Assembly: GCF_014643835.1 (NCBI RefSeq)
Contig: NZ_BMKD01000001.1
Location: 930,001-994,000 of the forward strand
Reading direction: 5' to 3'
DNA: 64,000 nucleotides
Source of the DNA: Mucilaginibacter rubeus
Lineage (GTDB): Bacteria; Bacteroidota; Bacteroidia; Sphingobacteriales; Sphingobacteriaceae
Part shown: positions 7,661-17,088 of the stretch, one piece after another
Position numbering within the stretch: position 1 is the first letter of the stretch
Layout: the number at the start of each line of letters is the position of its first letter
Translations under genes and position numbers: made by a program
Notes under the pieces: model-generated
Seen by the model: only the letters and a program-made list of their open reading frames with translations
Told to the model about the DNA's origin: nothing
Databases searched by the model: none

Positions 7661-8971
7661 TTAATCCAATTCAATTGGTTTCATTTTAGGCACCAGGAAA
7701 TGCATAATGAGCCAGGCTAAAATGTAAGCGCTTCCGCAAACAAAGAACATAATATAATAGGCTATCTCAATTTTACCGATTGACCGGTAATACACAAAGA
7801 GGTTTTTTTGCACGGCAAGCGACAGGAACACACCACCGATAGAACCGAACATGCCACCTAAGCCCGTTACCGAACCAATAGTGCGTTTTGGGAACATATC
7901 CGAAACTGTGGTGAATATATTAGCGCTCCATGCCTGGTGCGCCGATGCTGCTATCCCTATCACTATAACCGCAAGCCACATATTAACACCACCCAGAATT
8001 TGCGCAAATATGATTGGTATTACCGCCAGTGCGTAAATAAACATAGATGTTTTACGGGCTTTAAATACAGGCCAATCCTTTTTAATAAGGTTCATAGGCA
8101 ACCAACCGCCGCCAACACTCCCAAAGGTAGACATGGTATAAACCAACGCAACGGGAATGGCTATTTCTGTGCCCTTTAAATGATACTGGCTTTCCAAAAA
8201 ATCGGGGAGCCAGAACAGGTAAAACCACCATATAGGGTCGGTAAGGAATTTGCCTACAACAAAGGCCCAGGTTTGCTTAAACGAAAGCAGCTTGCCCCAT
8301 GATATTTTCTTTTGCTCAACTGGCTGCAAAGCTTCAGTTTGACTGTCATGATCACTGTTGATGTAATCAAGCTCTGCTTTTGATACCTTACTATGTTTTG
8401 AAGGTGCACGATAATTAACCTGCCAAAGCACCAGCCATATAAAACCAATAGAACCTGTGATAATAAATGCCCAGCGCCATCCCCAGGCAGCTGCGATAAA
8501 CGGAACCGTTAAAGGTGCAACTATAGCACCTATATTTGCACCCGAGTTAAAGATCCCCGTAGCAAATGCACGTTCTTTTTTCGGAAACCACTCGGCAACG
8601 GTTTTAATGGCTGCAGGAAAATTTCCAGCTTCACTAAGACCCAACGCAGAACGCACTACGCCGAAACCAAAGGTGCCGCCAACAAAAGCGTGGCACACAG
8701 CCGAAATACTCCACAACAGTGTTGAAAGGAAATAGCCGAGTTTGGTGCCTATCTTATCGATGATCCGTCCGGCGGCCAGCAAACCTATTGAATAAGCTAT
8801 TTTAAAAGCTATCTCAATGTTTGCATAATCACCGTCATTCCATTTAAACTCTTTGGTAAGGTCTGATTTAAGCAAACTGATTACTGCCCGGTCAAGGTAA
8901 TTAACGGTTGTTGCGAAAAATACCAGCGAGCAGATCACCCAGCGGTAGTTTCCAACTTTTTCTTCTCTCAT
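7661..8971 (-). CDS. MFS transporter, hexuronate (ExuT-like) family
   Basis: A 12-TM major facilitator superfamily permease of the anion:cation symporter family, most like bacterial hexuronate (galacturonate/glucuronate) transporters. The N-terminal VNYLDRAVIS in TM1, a GLSEAGNFPAAIKTVAEWFPKKER loop and the NSGANIGAIVAP segment are typical of ExuT/GudP/DgoT-type transporters. The length of 436 aa is usual. It is the last gene of the uxaC-kdgK-eda operon, 19 bases after eda. That context argues for uptake of glucuronate or galacturonate, or short unsaturated uronates. Substrate specificity is inferred from context. Confidence 0.88.
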   Translation of the reverse strand: MREEKVGNYRWVICSLVFFATTVNYLDRAVISLLKSDLTKEFKWNDGDYANIEIAFKIAYSIGLLAAGRIIDKIGTKLGYFLSTLLWSISAVCHAFVGGTFGFGVVRSALGLSEAGNFPAAIKTVAEWFPKKERAFATGIFNSGANIGAIVAPLTVPFIAAAWGWRWAFIITGSIGFIWLVLWQVNYRAPSKHSKVSKAELDYINSDHDSQTEALQPVEQKKISWGKLLSFKQTWAFVVGKFLTDPIWWFYLFWLPDFLESQYHLKGTEIAIPVALVYTMSTFGSVGGGWLPMNLIKKDWPVFKARKTSMFIYALAVIPIIFAQILGGVNMWLAVIVIGIAASAHQAWSANIFTTVSDMFPKRTIGSVTGLGGMFGSIGGVFLSLAVQKNLFVYYRSIGKIEIAYYIMFFVCGSAYILAWLIMHFLVPKMKPIELD

Positions 8972-8990
8972 TATAATTTAGGTTTACAGG

Positions 8991-9653
8991 CTATTTAATG
9001 GTTTGTACTATTTCCAGCAGCTTCAGGGTATCGTTATACAATTTGTCGTACTCCCGGTTTTCCAATACGCTTTTGCTGATGAGCTTGCTGCCCATGCCCA
9101 CGGCGCATACCCCCGCTTTAAACCAGGTACTGATGCTGTCATGGTTCAAATCAACCCCACCTGTTGGTATGAACAACTGACCGGCAAACAAATCCCTGAT
9201 TGAGGATACAAACTCCGGTCCCAGTATGTTGGCCGGGAATATTTTTATCAACGCAGCCTCATTTTGTTGAGCTGTATAGATTTCGGTTGGTGTCATACAA
9301 CCAGGAATCCATAACAGGTTATGCTGCGCCGCCAGTTTCCCAACCTCGGGGTTAACAATTGGCGAAACGATAAAATCAGCTCCAGCAGCAATAAAAGCTT
9401 CAGCTTCCTGAAGGCTTTTGATGGTGCCGATACCTAATTCCAGGCCCGGCATTTCGCCGTTTGCAAGGGCTTGTTTTAAAACCTTGAAGTTTTCGAGGGC
9501 GGCGGCGCCGCGGTTGGTATATTCAAATACCCTAATGCCAGCTTTATAAAGCGTGCGGGTAATCTGCAGGCTCACTTCCGGGTCTTTGTAAAAGAACAGC
9601 GGCAATGTTCCCTGTTTTAATATGGCATCAAGTACTATATCTTTTTTACTCAT
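8991..9653 (-). CDS. eda: Bifunctional KDPG/4-hydroxy-2-oxoglutarate aldolase
   Basis: A class I aldolase that cleaves 2-keto-3-deoxy-6-phosphogluconate to pyruvate and glyceraldehyde 3-phosphate, the final step of hexuronate breakdown and the Entner-Doudoroff route. The Schiff-base lysine is in LIKIFPA (K137), and the catalytic glutamate is in RVFEYTNRG (E44). The phosphate-binding segment IPTGGV is present. The length (220 aa) is standard. Its ATG overlaps the kdgK stop by one base (TAATG), indicating translational coupling. Cytosolic. Confidence 0.95.
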   Translation of the reverse strand: MSKKDIVLDAILKQGTLPLFFYKDPEVSLQITRTLYKAGIRVFEYTNRGAAALENFKVLKQALANGEMPGLELGIGTIKSLQEAEAFIAAGADFIVSPIVNPEVGKLAAQHNLLWIPGCMTPTEIYTAQQNEAALIKIFPANILGPEFVSSIRDLFAGQLFIPTGGVDLNHDSISTWFKAGVCAVGMGSKLISKSVLENREYDKLYNDTLKLLEIVQTIK

Positions 9654-10681
9654 TATTTCATTGTGTTATAAATTTCATCAACTGTTTTGGTGGTCGCATC
9701 GCCTTCAATAAACAGCTTTTCGAATGCGGCTGCCGTTGCAAAGTCCAGCAATTGCTGCGGATCCTGCTTGTTAAAAAAGCCGTAAATAAGCCCAGCCATA
9801 AAGCAATCGCCGCTGCCAACTTTGTCAACCACGGTTTCGGTAGTATAGGTTGGGGAGTGATAAAAGCGGTTGCCAGTATAAAGCGAAGTATAATATTCAA
9901 CGCCTTTGCCTGCATCAAAGCGGAAGGTATTGGCAACAGCCCGGCAGCGCGGATAAGCATCCATGATCCTTTCAGACGAGTAGAGCCCCTCTTTAAGGTA
10001 GATGCTCTGCTGACCCGATTCATGGATATCCGGTGTAACGGGAATGCCCAGCATGGTTTCCTCTGCCCAAACATTCCCCATAATGATATCAGCATATTGC
10101 ACCAGCTTTGGCATAATCTCCGTTGGCTTTTTACCGTACTGCCATAATTTGGGGCGATAATTAAGATCGACAGATATGGTGATATGTTTTTTGCTTGCTG
10201 CCTGTAAAACTTCTTCGCAAACATCGGCAGCCTGCTGGCTTAAGGCCGGGCATATCGCACTGAAATGAAACCAGCTCACCCCTTCCAGAACAGCATCCCA
10301 GTTAACCATGCCCGGTTTCAGATCGGCAAATGCCGAACCGGCACGGTCATATACAATGGCATTGTTCTTTACATCTTTACCACGGGTGAGGTAATAAAGA
10401 CCTATCCTGTTACCACTATGATGTATTGCTGATGTGTCGATGTTTTTGCTTTCCAGGTAACCGATAATCTGTTCGGATAAGGCATTATCAGGCAAAGCAG
10501 TAAAATATTTTATTGGCTGCTCCCAAAGGGCTAAAGCATTGGCTACGTTAAGCTCAGCACCGCCCATAAAAAATGGCAGCTTGTTTTTTGCAAGCCACTG
10601 CCCTTCACCGTCCGGGCACATGCGTAATAATAATTCGCCGAACGACAGGATGCTCCCTTTTGTATTTTCGATATTGCTCAT
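9653..10681 (-). CDS. kdgK: 2-keto-3-deoxygluconate kinase (PfkB family)
   Basis: A PfkB/ribokinase-family sugar kinase. From operon context it phosphorylates 2-keto-3-deoxygluconate to KDPG, the substrate of the next gene product, Eda. Family signatures are GELLLRMCPDG at the N-terminus, GGAELNVANALA near residue 40 and the C-terminal DKVGSGDCFMAGLIYGF, which carries the catalytic Asp. The start ATG directly follows the uxaC stop. The enzyme would also accept KDG made from unsaturated uronates via KduI/KduD, which are not in this window. Other PfkB specificities are possible in isolation, but the neighbours make KdgK the best call. Confidence 0.92.
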   Translation of the reverse strand: MSNIENTKGSILSFGELLLRMCPDGEGQWLAKNKLPFFMGGAELNVANALALWEQPIKYFTALPDNALSEQIIGYLESKNIDTSAIHHSGNRIGLYYLTRGKDVKNNAIVYDRAGSAFADLKPGMVNWDAVLEGVSWFHFSAICPALSQQAADVCEEVLQAASKKHITISVDLNYRPKLWQYGKKPTEIMPKLVQYADIIMGNVWAEETMLGIPVTPDIHESGQQSIYLKEGLYSSERIMDAYPRCRAVANTFRFDAGKGVEYYTSLYTGNRFYHSPTYTTETVVDKVGSGDCFMAGLIYGFFNKQDPQQLLDFATAAAFEKLFIEGDATTKTVDEIYNTMK

Positions 10682-12082
10682 TTAAAAATTGAAATAGTTT
10701 TTGGCGTTAAAATAGCAAATATCGCTCACGATCTTTCCTGTCCATTCAATATCGTTTGGTAATTCGCCGTTTTCAATGTCATCACCCAACAAGTTACAAA
10801 GCAACCTGCGGAAATACTCATGCCTCGGGAACGACATAAAGCTCCTCGAATCGGTAAGCATCCCAACCAAACGGCTCAGCAGGCCCATGTTTGATAAAGC
10901 GTTTAATTGCTTAATCATGCCATCCTTTTGATCCAAAAACCACCAGGCCGATCCAAACTGCATTTTGCCGGCTACCGAACCGTCATTATAGTTGCCCACC
11001 ATAGTAGCAAACAGCTCGTTATCGGCAGGGTTAAGGTTATAAATAATGGTTTTGGCTAACTGGTTGGTGGTATCCAACCTGTTCAGGAATTTGGATAATG
11101 CCCTGCCTTGTGCAAAATCGCCTATAGAATCCCAGCCGGTATCAGGCCCCAAATTGGTTAAAGCACGCGCATTGTTATTACGCAATGCACCAAGGTGGAA
11201 TTGTTGTACCCAGCCTTTTTCATGATCCCAAATGGCAAAGTAATACAACATGGCCGATTTAAATTTCAGGATTTCCAAAGGCAACAACACTTCGCTGTTC
11301 CTTATTTTGGTAAAGATGGTAGCTATCTCTGCGTCAGTATAATCTTCGGAATAAATTTGCTCCAGTCCGTGATCTGATAATTTGCAGCCGTTTTCGGCGA
11401 AGTAATCGTGTCTTGCTTTTAACGCCGAAAGATATTCATCAATGTTAGATATAGATACATTTGCCACTGATTCCAGTTGGTCAATGTATTTGTTGAGCCC
11501 GGCAATGTCATCGGCGTTCATAGCTTTATCGGGGCGGTAGGCTGGCAATACTTTCACACTGTACCCGTCCTGTTTCAGTTTCTGATGATGGCTAAGGTTA
11601 TCCAACGGATCATCAGTAGTACCCACAACCTCTACGTTTTTAATTTTGAGGATATTACGGATGCTAAACTCCGGCGATTGTAGTTTTTCGTTGCACTGGG
11701 CATATATTTTTTGTGCCGATGCTGGTGAAAGCAACTCATTGATGCCAAAATATCGCTGCAATTCAAGGTGTGTCCAATGGTATAGCGGGTTTCTCAAAGT
11801 GTAAGGAACCGTAGCGGCCCATTGCATAAACTTTTCTTCGTCGGTTTTATTACCGGTGATATAGGCTTCATTAACACCATTTGCCCGCATAGCGCGCCAT
11901 TTGTAATGATCACCATAAAGCCAGATCTGCGTTATGTTTTTAAAATTGATATCGTCAGCAATCTGATCTGGCGGCAGGTGGCAATGATAATCAATAATAG
12001 GCTGATGGCTGGCGAACTCATGATATAAGCGCTGCGCCGTTTTTGTTTGAAGTAAAAAATCCTGATCTAAAAAATTCTTCAT
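10682..12082 (-). CDS. uxaC: Glucuronate isomerase
   Basis: Uronate isomerase of the amidohydrolase superfamily, interconverting D-glucuronate/D-fructuronate and D-galacturonate/D-tagaturonate. The metal-binding HxH is visible as IIDYHCHL (H33, H35). The conserved RNPLYHWTHLELQRYF stretch and the C-terminal LVGMLTDSRSFMSFPRHEYFRR are diagnostic. The length of 466 aa is typical. It is the first gene of a four-gene operon (uxaC-kdgK-eda-transporter). The intervening steps UxuB (or UxaB) and UxuA (or UxaA) are not encoded here. A palindromic LacI-type operator candidate lies about 110 bases upstream. Confidence 0.96.
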   Translation of the reverse strand: MKNFLDQDFLLQTKTAQRLYHEFASHQPIIDYHCHLPPDQIADDINFKNITQIWLYGDHYKWRAMRANGVNEAYITGNKTDEEKFMQWAATVPYTLRNPLYHWTHLELQRYFGINELLSPASAQKIYAQCNEKLQSPEFSIRNILKIKNVEVVGTTDDPLDNLSHHQKLKQDGYSVKVLPAYRPDKAMNADDIAGLNKYIDQLESVANVSISNIDEYLSALKARHDYFAENGCKLSDHGLEQIYSEDYTDAEIATIFTKIRNSEVLLPLEILKFKSAMLYYFAIWDHEKGWVQQFHLGALRNNNARALTNLGPDTGWDSIGDFAQGRALSKFLNRLDTTNQLAKTIIYNLNPADNELFATMVGNYNDGSVAGKMQFGSAWWFLDQKDGMIKQLNALSNMGLLSRLVGMLTDSRSFMSFPRHEYFRRLLCNLLGDDIENGELPNDIEWTGKIVSDICYFNAKNYFNF

Positions 12083-12190
12083 TGGTTATTAACAGATATA
12101 TACCGGAGTTAGCGGTATAGTAGTTTATACTTGTAAGCGGCAAATTACACATCATACGGGCAAGTTGGAAGTAATAAGCCTAAACAATCC

Positions 12191-12206
12191 ACGCAAACGT
12201 TTTCGT
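12191..12206. promoter_or_regulatory. Candidate LacI-family operator upstream of the uxaC operon
   Basis: The sequence ACGCAAACGTTTTCGT is a 16-base imperfect palindrome (14 of 16 positions symmetric) centred on a CG step, the classic LacI-family operator shape. It lies in the only upstream region of uxaC. It differs from the GCAATCGATTGC site near the xylose regulator, so a different regulator, probably encoded elsewhere, would bind it. Site only; no binding evidence. Confidence 0.5.
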
Positions 12207-12234
12207 TAACGGGTAAAAACAACTAGTATGAAGC

Positions 12235-12270
12235 AAAAAGGCGATGGGGTTATCATCCCATCGCCTTTTT
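12235..12270 (-). terminator. Rho-independent terminator after the xylose operon
   Basis: A perfect 14-bp stem, AAAAAGGCGATGGG paired with CCCATCGCCTTTTT, with an 8-base loop. It lies 20 bases past the symporter stop and upstream of the uxaC promoter, insulating the two sugar operons. Confidence 0.85.
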
Positions 12271-12290
12271 ATCTATTGGTAAAATTTCTG

Positions 12291-13997
12291 CTACCAGAAA
12301 ATTGAGTACAATGCAACCACAATACCTGTTACAATTAAGGCGCCAGCTAAAAATCCTCTCGAAGTTTTAAACATTGAGCCATCAATTTCAAGGCCATTTG
12401 TTGTAACGCCCCTGGCCTGGTCAATTTTTGAAATAATGTACATACCAATAACGCACAGAATAAATACAAAACCCATACGGTCAAGGAAAGGGATTTCATA
12501 TAACTTCGTTACTTTATCATCCTGCAAGGCTAATTTTGAGAAGCCATACGGCGACAGGAAGCTCAGATCAATAAACCTTGGGCAAAGTTTAAAGAAGCAT
12601 GAGAATATGAAACCACCGATAGTTGCAAATAAAGCAGCGTTTGAAGTAGCTTTTTTCCAGAAGAAACCAAGGATGAACATGGCAAAGATACCCGGAGATA
12701 CGAAGCCTGTATATTCCTGGATGTATTGGAAGCCTTGCTTACCTTCGCCCATTAATGCTTTACCGATAAGCTCTGATAACAGGATACCTAATAACAAAGC
12801 AACAAGCACCGAGATTTTACCCAGGTTAACCAGTTTTTTATCGGTAGCTTCAGGGTTGATTGCTTTTTTGTAAATATCTAACGTAAAGATGGTAGCAATA
12901 CTGTTTGCTTTACCCGCTAACGACGCTACAATAGCAGCCGTTAACGCAGCGAATGAAAGGCCTTTTAAGCCGCTTGGCAATAAGTTTAACAGTGATGGAT
13001 ACGCTTTGTTAGGATCCAAAACTCCAGATGAACTCGCCATTTCCTGGTGGAACATCCCTTTTTGATATAAAAGGTAAGCCGCAATACCAGGCAGCACTAC
13101 AATAACAGGCATCAGCAACTTAAGGAAAGCTGCAAACAGGATTCCACCACGGGCAGTTTTAAGGTTTGCGCCCAAAGCCCTTTGGGTAATATACTGGTTA
13201 CAGCCCCAATAGTTAAGGTTAGTGATCCACATGCCGCCTATCAGAACAGATAAGCCGGGAAGATCCATGTAATTTGGATTATCCTTTTTAAAGATCATAT
13301 GGAAGTGATCAGTAGCTTCACTATGCAGGATCTTGAAACCATTGAGTAAGCCTGTTGTATTTTCTTTTTCGCTTAACAAAGTAAGTGCAAGGTAAGATGC
13401 CATTAAACCACCCAATATCAATACCGCCACCTGGATAACGTCGGTATAGCCGATAACCTTCATACCGCCCAGTGTAATAACCGCCGAGAATATGGCCAGC
13501 AGCCAGATACACAGGTGAATATCAAGACCTGAAATACCGCTGACAGCTAATGCACCAAGGTAAAGGATCGACATTAAGTTAACCACAATGTACAGCAACA
13601 GCCAAAATATGGCCATGATCATGGCTACTGTTCCGTTATACCGCTGATGCAGGAACTGCGGCATGGTAAAAATCTTATTTTTAAGATATACCGGGATAAA
13701 GAAAACCGCCACAATGATGAGGGTGATAGCGGCCATCCACTCGTAAGTAGATATGGCTAAGCCCATTTTAAACGCAGACCCACTTGTACCTATAAATTGT
13801 TCGGCAGAGATATTTGAGGCGATGAGCGATGCTCCGATAGCCCACCAGGTTAACGATCCTTCGGCCAAAAAATAGTCTTTTGAGGTGGCATCGGCGTTGT
13901 GTTTACGCTTATACACCCACCAGCCGTAACTGGCAACAATTATAAAGTAGATAAAGAAAACAGCATAATCGCCATTTGAAAGGGTTTTGAGGTTCAT
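12291..13997 (-). CDS. Sodium:solute symporter (SSS family), probable sugar/xylose uptake
   Basis: A Na+-coupled sugar symporter of the SSS (SGLT) family with about 14 hydrophobic segments over 568 residues. The N-terminus FLAEGSLTWWAIGASLIASNISAEQFIGTSG and the GCNQYITQRALGA segment are family hallmarks, as is the AALTAAIVASLAGKANSIATIFTLDIYKK sodium-site region. It lies downstream of xylB and xylA in the same direction, so xylose is the likely substrate, although glucose and galactose transporters share the same motifs. A strong terminator follows. No other sugar transporter is in the operon. Confidence 0.9.
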   Translation of the reverse strand: MNLKTLSNGDYAVFFIYFIIVASYGWWVYKRKHNADATSKDYFLAEGSLTWWAIGASLIASNISAEQFIGTSGSAFKMGLAISTYEWMAAITLIIVAVFFIPVYLKNKIFTMPQFLHQRYNGTVAMIMAIFWLLLYIVVNLMSILYLGALAVSGISGLDIHLCIWLLAIFSAVITLGGMKVIGYTDVIQVAVLILGGLMASYLALTLLSEKENTTGLLNGFKILHSEATDHFHMIFKKDNPNYMDLPGLSVLIGGMWITNLNYWGCNQYITQRALGANLKTARGGILFAAFLKLLMPVIVVLPGIAAYLLYQKGMFHQEMASSSGVLDPNKAYPSLLNLLPSGLKGLSFAALTAAIVASLAGKANSIATIFTLDIYKKAINPEATDKKLVNLGKISVLVALLLGILLSELIGKALMGEGKQGFQYIQEYTGFVSPGIFAMFILGFFWKKATSNAALFATIGGFIFSCFFKLCPRFIDLSFLSPYGFSKLALQDDKVTKLYEIPFLDRMGFVFILCVIGMYIISKIDQARGVTTNGLEIDGSMFKTSRGFLAGALIVTGIVVALYSIFW

Positions 13998-14045
13998 TGT
14001 TTTGGTTTGTCTTTGGGTTTAATATGTATGATTGACAATTATAAA

Positions 14046-15371
14046 CTATATATATCGATTTATCAAATTTTCGATGTATTCTTGTTTACCGCTTGTCACT
14101 TTAGGTTCGCCGTTAGCTATCGCATAGTTACGCAAATCTTCCAAAGAAACCTTACCCTCTTCAAAATCTTTCCCGGTGCCGGTATCAAATGAGGCATACC
14201 TGTCGGTACGTAATTTTTTATACTCCGATTTTTGCAAAATGTTGTCAGCAGTAACCAAAGCCCTTGCGAAAAGGTCCATGCCACCAATGTGAGCGTAGAA
14301 CAAATCAGCCGGGTCAGTTGAGTTACGGCGGATCTTGGCATCAAAATTAATACCACCACCCTGGAAACCGCCTGCCTCAAGAATGATCAGCATGCACTCG
14401 GTTACTTCATTAATATCGTTAGGGAACTGGTCGGTATCCCAGCCGTTTTGCGTGTCACCGCGGTTTGCATCTATCGAACCTAATAAACCCGAATCGGCAG
14501 CAACCTGTAATTCGTGCTGGAAAGTATGACCTGCTAAAGTAGCGTGGTTAACTTCAAGGTTCAGTTTAAAATCGTTGATCAGGTCGTATTTCTGTAAAAA
14601 ACCTAATACGGTGGCCGCATCATAATCATACTGGTGTTTGGTTGGCTCGCATGGTTTTGGCTCAATAAAGAACGTGCCTTTAAAACCTTGCTTGCGGGCA
14701 TAATCTTTAGCAGTATGTAAAAACTTAGCCAAATGCTCCTGTTCGCGTTTCATATCGGTATTCAGCAGGCTCATATAACCTTCACGACCACCCCAGAAAA
14801 CATAATTTTCGCCGCCTAATGCAATCGTTGCGTCAAGTGCCGCTTTTACCTGCGCACCGGCATGAGCCAATACATGAAAATCGGGGTTGGTTGATGCACC
14901 GTTCATATAACGTTTGTGGCTGAACAGGTTTGCAGTACCCCAAAGTAATTTTACACCGCTGGCAGCCTGTTTTTGTTTGGCATAATCAACCAAAGCCTGC
15001 AAACGGCGGTCGTTTTCAGCAACATCATTACCATAGTCAACCACATCAACGTCGTGGAAACAGTAGTAAGGCAGGTTCATTTTGGTCAAGAACTCAAACG
15101 CTGCATCCATTTTGTCTTTAGCTCGCTCAACAGCGTCAGCTTTTTCATCCCAAGGGAAAACGTGTGTAGCGCCGCCAAACGGATCGGCACCGTTACCGCA
15201 GAACGAATGCCAGTATGCACCTGCAAAGCGTAAATGATCCTTCATGGTTTTGCCTGCCACTACCCGATCTGCATCATACCAGCGAAACGCCAGCGGGTTG
15301 TCTGATTCAAGGCCTTCAAATTTGATCTGGCCTATTTCTTTGAAAAATTCTTTTTCGCCTGTTACTATCAT
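14046..15371 (-). CDS. xylA: Xylose isomerase
   Basis: Class II xylose isomerase converting D-xylose to D-xylulose in the cytosol. Diagnostic parts are [14 protein letters not shown] near the start, the catalytic His region [24 protein letters not shown], the [17 protein letters not shown] metal-site segment and [17 protein letters not shown]. Length 441 aa, as expected for the long class II type. It sits between xylB and the symporter gene on the minus strand. The intergenic gap to xylB (about 110 bases) contains two tandem 15-base units and a purine-rich simple repeat, so internal promoter activity is possible. Confidence 0.97.
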   Translation of the reverse strand: MIVTGEKEFFKEIGQIKFEGLESDNPLAFRWYDADRVVAGKTMKDHLRFAGAYWHSFCGNGADPFGGATHVFPWDEKADAVERAKDKMDAAFEFLTKMNLPYYCFHDVDVVDYGNDVAENDRRLQALVDYAKQKQAASGVKLLWGTANLFSHKRYMNGASTNPDFHVLAHAGAQVKAALDATIALGGENYVFWGGREGYMSLLNTDMKREQEHLAKFLHTAKDYARKQGFKGTFFIEPKPCEPTKHQYDYDAATVLGFLQKYDLINDFKLNLEVNHATLAGHTFQHELQVAADSGLLGSIDANRGDTQNGWDTDQFPNDINEVTECMLIILEAGGFQGGGINFDAKIRRNSTDPADLFYAHIGGMDLFARALVTADNILQKSEYKKLRTDRYASFDTGTGKDFEEGKVSLEDLRNYAIANGEPKVTSGKQEYIENLINRYI

Positions 15372-15376
15372 TTTAA

Positions 15377-15407
15377 TTATTGAATTAGTGAGTTATTGAA
15401 TTAGTGA
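15377..15407. repeat. Two tandem copies of TTATTGAATTAGTGA between xylB and xylA
   Basis: Two identical 15-base units separated by one base (16-base period) lie just upstream of the xylA start. A looser AT-rich continuation follows. It may be neutral simple-sequence DNA. Confidence 0.6.
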
Positions 15408-15446
15408 TTTTTTTATTGGGCAATTGTTTAATTATTTATTTGGATA

Positions 15447-15485
15447 CACGGGCAACACCTTTCGCCTTTAACCTTTTCCCTTTCA
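15447..15485. repeat. Purine-rich AAAGG(C) simple repeat after xylB
   Basis: On the minus strand, starting at the xylB TGA, the sequence is a run of GAAAGG/AAAAGG/TTAAAGGC/GAAAGG units. The same unit order appears inside the coding 3' end of the GT2 gene at about 2281-2316, so this looks like a dispersed low-complexity repeat. Confidence 0.55.
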
Positions 15486-16958
15486 CCTCAGTTTCGTTTC
15501 TAAAAGCTCTTTCCACTCCTGGTAAACGGGTTCAAATTGGTCTGTAGTAGGTTCAACCAGTTTAATGGCCTTGATATTACTGAATGCCTCAGCCGGTGAT
15601 TTGAAGATGCCTGCGCCTATACCTGCGCCTAAGGCCGCACCTACACTACCGTCGTTATTATAGAGCTCGACAGGAACGCCTGTAGCATTTACAAAAGTTT
15701 GGGTAAACAGATCGCTCAGGAAAAGGTTGCTTTTGCCCGCACGGATCACAGTAGGGTTCATACCATTGCCGCGCATAATGTCAAAGCCATAACGGAACGA
15801 CGAGGCTATCCCCTCCTGCACAGCCCTGAAAATATGTGCGGGGGTGTGCAGGTTAAGGTCGATATTTTGAAAATGCGCACCAACCTGCTTATTATTTAAC
15901 ATACGCTCGGCACCATTGCCAAAAGGCAGTACCTGTAAGCCTTCGCTGCCCAAAGGTGCTTTTTCAGCTTCTGCGTTCATTTGGTTATAGGTATAGCCTG
16001 TACCGAAGGTGTTTTTTACCCAGCGATACAAACTGCCGGTTCCGTTAATGCAAAGCAGTACACCAAGCCTCTTTTGCTCATCGGCATAATTAACGTGCGC
16101 AAAGGTATTGATGCGTGATTGCTGGTCATAAACCAGCTGATCATCCACACCATATATCACGCCAGAAGTACCTGCAGTAGCAGCTACTTCGCCGGGGTTA
16201 AGTACATTTAATGATAAAGCGTTGTTGGGTTGGTCGCCGGATTTATAAGTAACCGGAATACCTGCCTTTAAATTCAGTTTTTCGGCAACGGATGCCTGCA
16301 AACTTCCGTGCGATGAAAAAACAGGATTGATAACCGGGAACAGGCTGGTATCAAAACCAAAGTAATTGATGATCTCTTTAGAGATGCCATTGGTTTTGAA
16401 ATCGAAGAACACACCTTCAGACAATGCCGATACAGATGTGGTGATCTCGCCGGTAAGTTTCATGGCGATATAATCACCAGGCAGCATGATCTTATCAATT
16501 TTACTGTAGATCTCCGGTTCATTTTCCTTTACCCAAGCCAGTTTTGAGGCCGTAAAGTTACCCGGCGAATTGAGCAGGTGCGACAGGCAATGTTCTTCTC
16601 CTATTATACCAAAGGCTTTATCGCCAATTTCAACGGCGCGACTGTCGCACCATATAATACTATCGCGTAAAACATTTTGATCTTTATCAACCAATACCAG
16701 GCCGTGCATTTGGTACGCTATACCTATTGCTGCTATATCTTTTGAATTATAATTGCCTTTAGCATGACAGCGCTCCAATGCTTTTTGTGCCTGCTCCCAC
16801 CACATAGACGGAGATTGTTCGGCCCAGCCGGGATGCAAGGCTTTAATTGGCGACTCCTGGTCAGGGTATTGTGCCGAAGCGATTGTATTTTGCGTTGCGG
16901 CGTCAACAACACTTACTTTTACCGACGAAGTACCTATATCGATCCCTAATAACAGCAT
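15483..16958 (-). CDS. xylB: Xylulokinase
   Basis: A FGGY-family carbohydrate kinase phosphorylating D-xylulose to xylulose 5-phosphate, which enters the pentose phosphate pathway. The N-terminal phosphate-binding stretch LLLGIDIGTSSVKVSVVDA, AIGIAYQMHGLVLVD and the GDQPNNALSLNVL/AATAGTSGVIYGV regions match the family. The C-terminal signature region RAGKSNLFLSDLFTQTFVNATG is present. At 491 aa the length is normal. It is the first gene of xylB-xylA-symporter, read away from a divergent LacI-type regulator. The specificity is supported by adjacency to xylA. Confidence 0.95.
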   Translation of the reverse strand: MLLLGIDIGTSSVKVSVVDAATQNTIASAQYPDQESPIKALHPGWAEQSPSMWWEQAQKALERCHAKGNYNSKDIAAIGIAYQMHGLVLVDKDQNVLRDSIIWCDSRAVEIGDKAFGIIGEEHCLSHLLNSPGNFTASKLAWVKENEPEIYSKIDKIMLPGDYIAMKLTGEITTSVSALSEGVFFDFKTNGISKEIINYFGFDTSLFPVINPVFSSHGSLQASVAEKLNLKAGIPVTYKSGDQPNNALSLNVLNPGEVAATAGTSGVIYGVDDQLVYDQQSRINTFAHVNYADEQKRLGVLLCINGTGSLYRWVKNTFGTGYTYNQMNAEAEKAPLGSEGLQVLPFGNGAERMLNNKQVGAHFQNIDLNLHTPAHIFRAVQEGIASSFRYGFDIMRGNGMNPTVIRAGKSNLFLSDLFTQTFVNATGVPVELYNNDGSVGAALGAGIGAGIFKSPAEAFSNIKAIKLVEPTTDQFEPVYQEWKELLETKLR

Positions 16959-17045
16959 AGCCTATTCAGATTTTTGTATGATTTTTTGGTTGTATTTATT
17001 AATTGGTAACTTAACGCAACGAAAATAAAGAAATAAATAAAAATT

Positions 17046-17057
17046 GCAATCGATTGC
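17046..17057. promoter_or_regulatory. Perfect palindrome GCAATCGATTGC, candidate operator of the LacI-type xylose regulator
   Basis: A 12-base perfect palindrome in the 130-base region between the divergent xylB and regulator genes. It lies about 90 bases from the xylB start and 31 bases before the regulator ATG at 17089. Its size and central CG symmetry fit a LacI-family operator that could control both directions. Binding is inferred. Confidence 0.6.
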
Positions 17058-17088
17058 GTAAAATATTTTTTCCAACTTGCACGCTATA

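Noticed and set aside
9605-10147. A 180-codon plus-strand open frame opposite eda/kdgK
   Set aside because: Cys/Phe/His-rich with no family likeness, lying antisense to two well-supported enzymes.
12436-12873. A 145-codon plus-strand open frame opposite the symporter gene
   Set aside because: Antisense shadow of a clear transporter; no recognisable domain.
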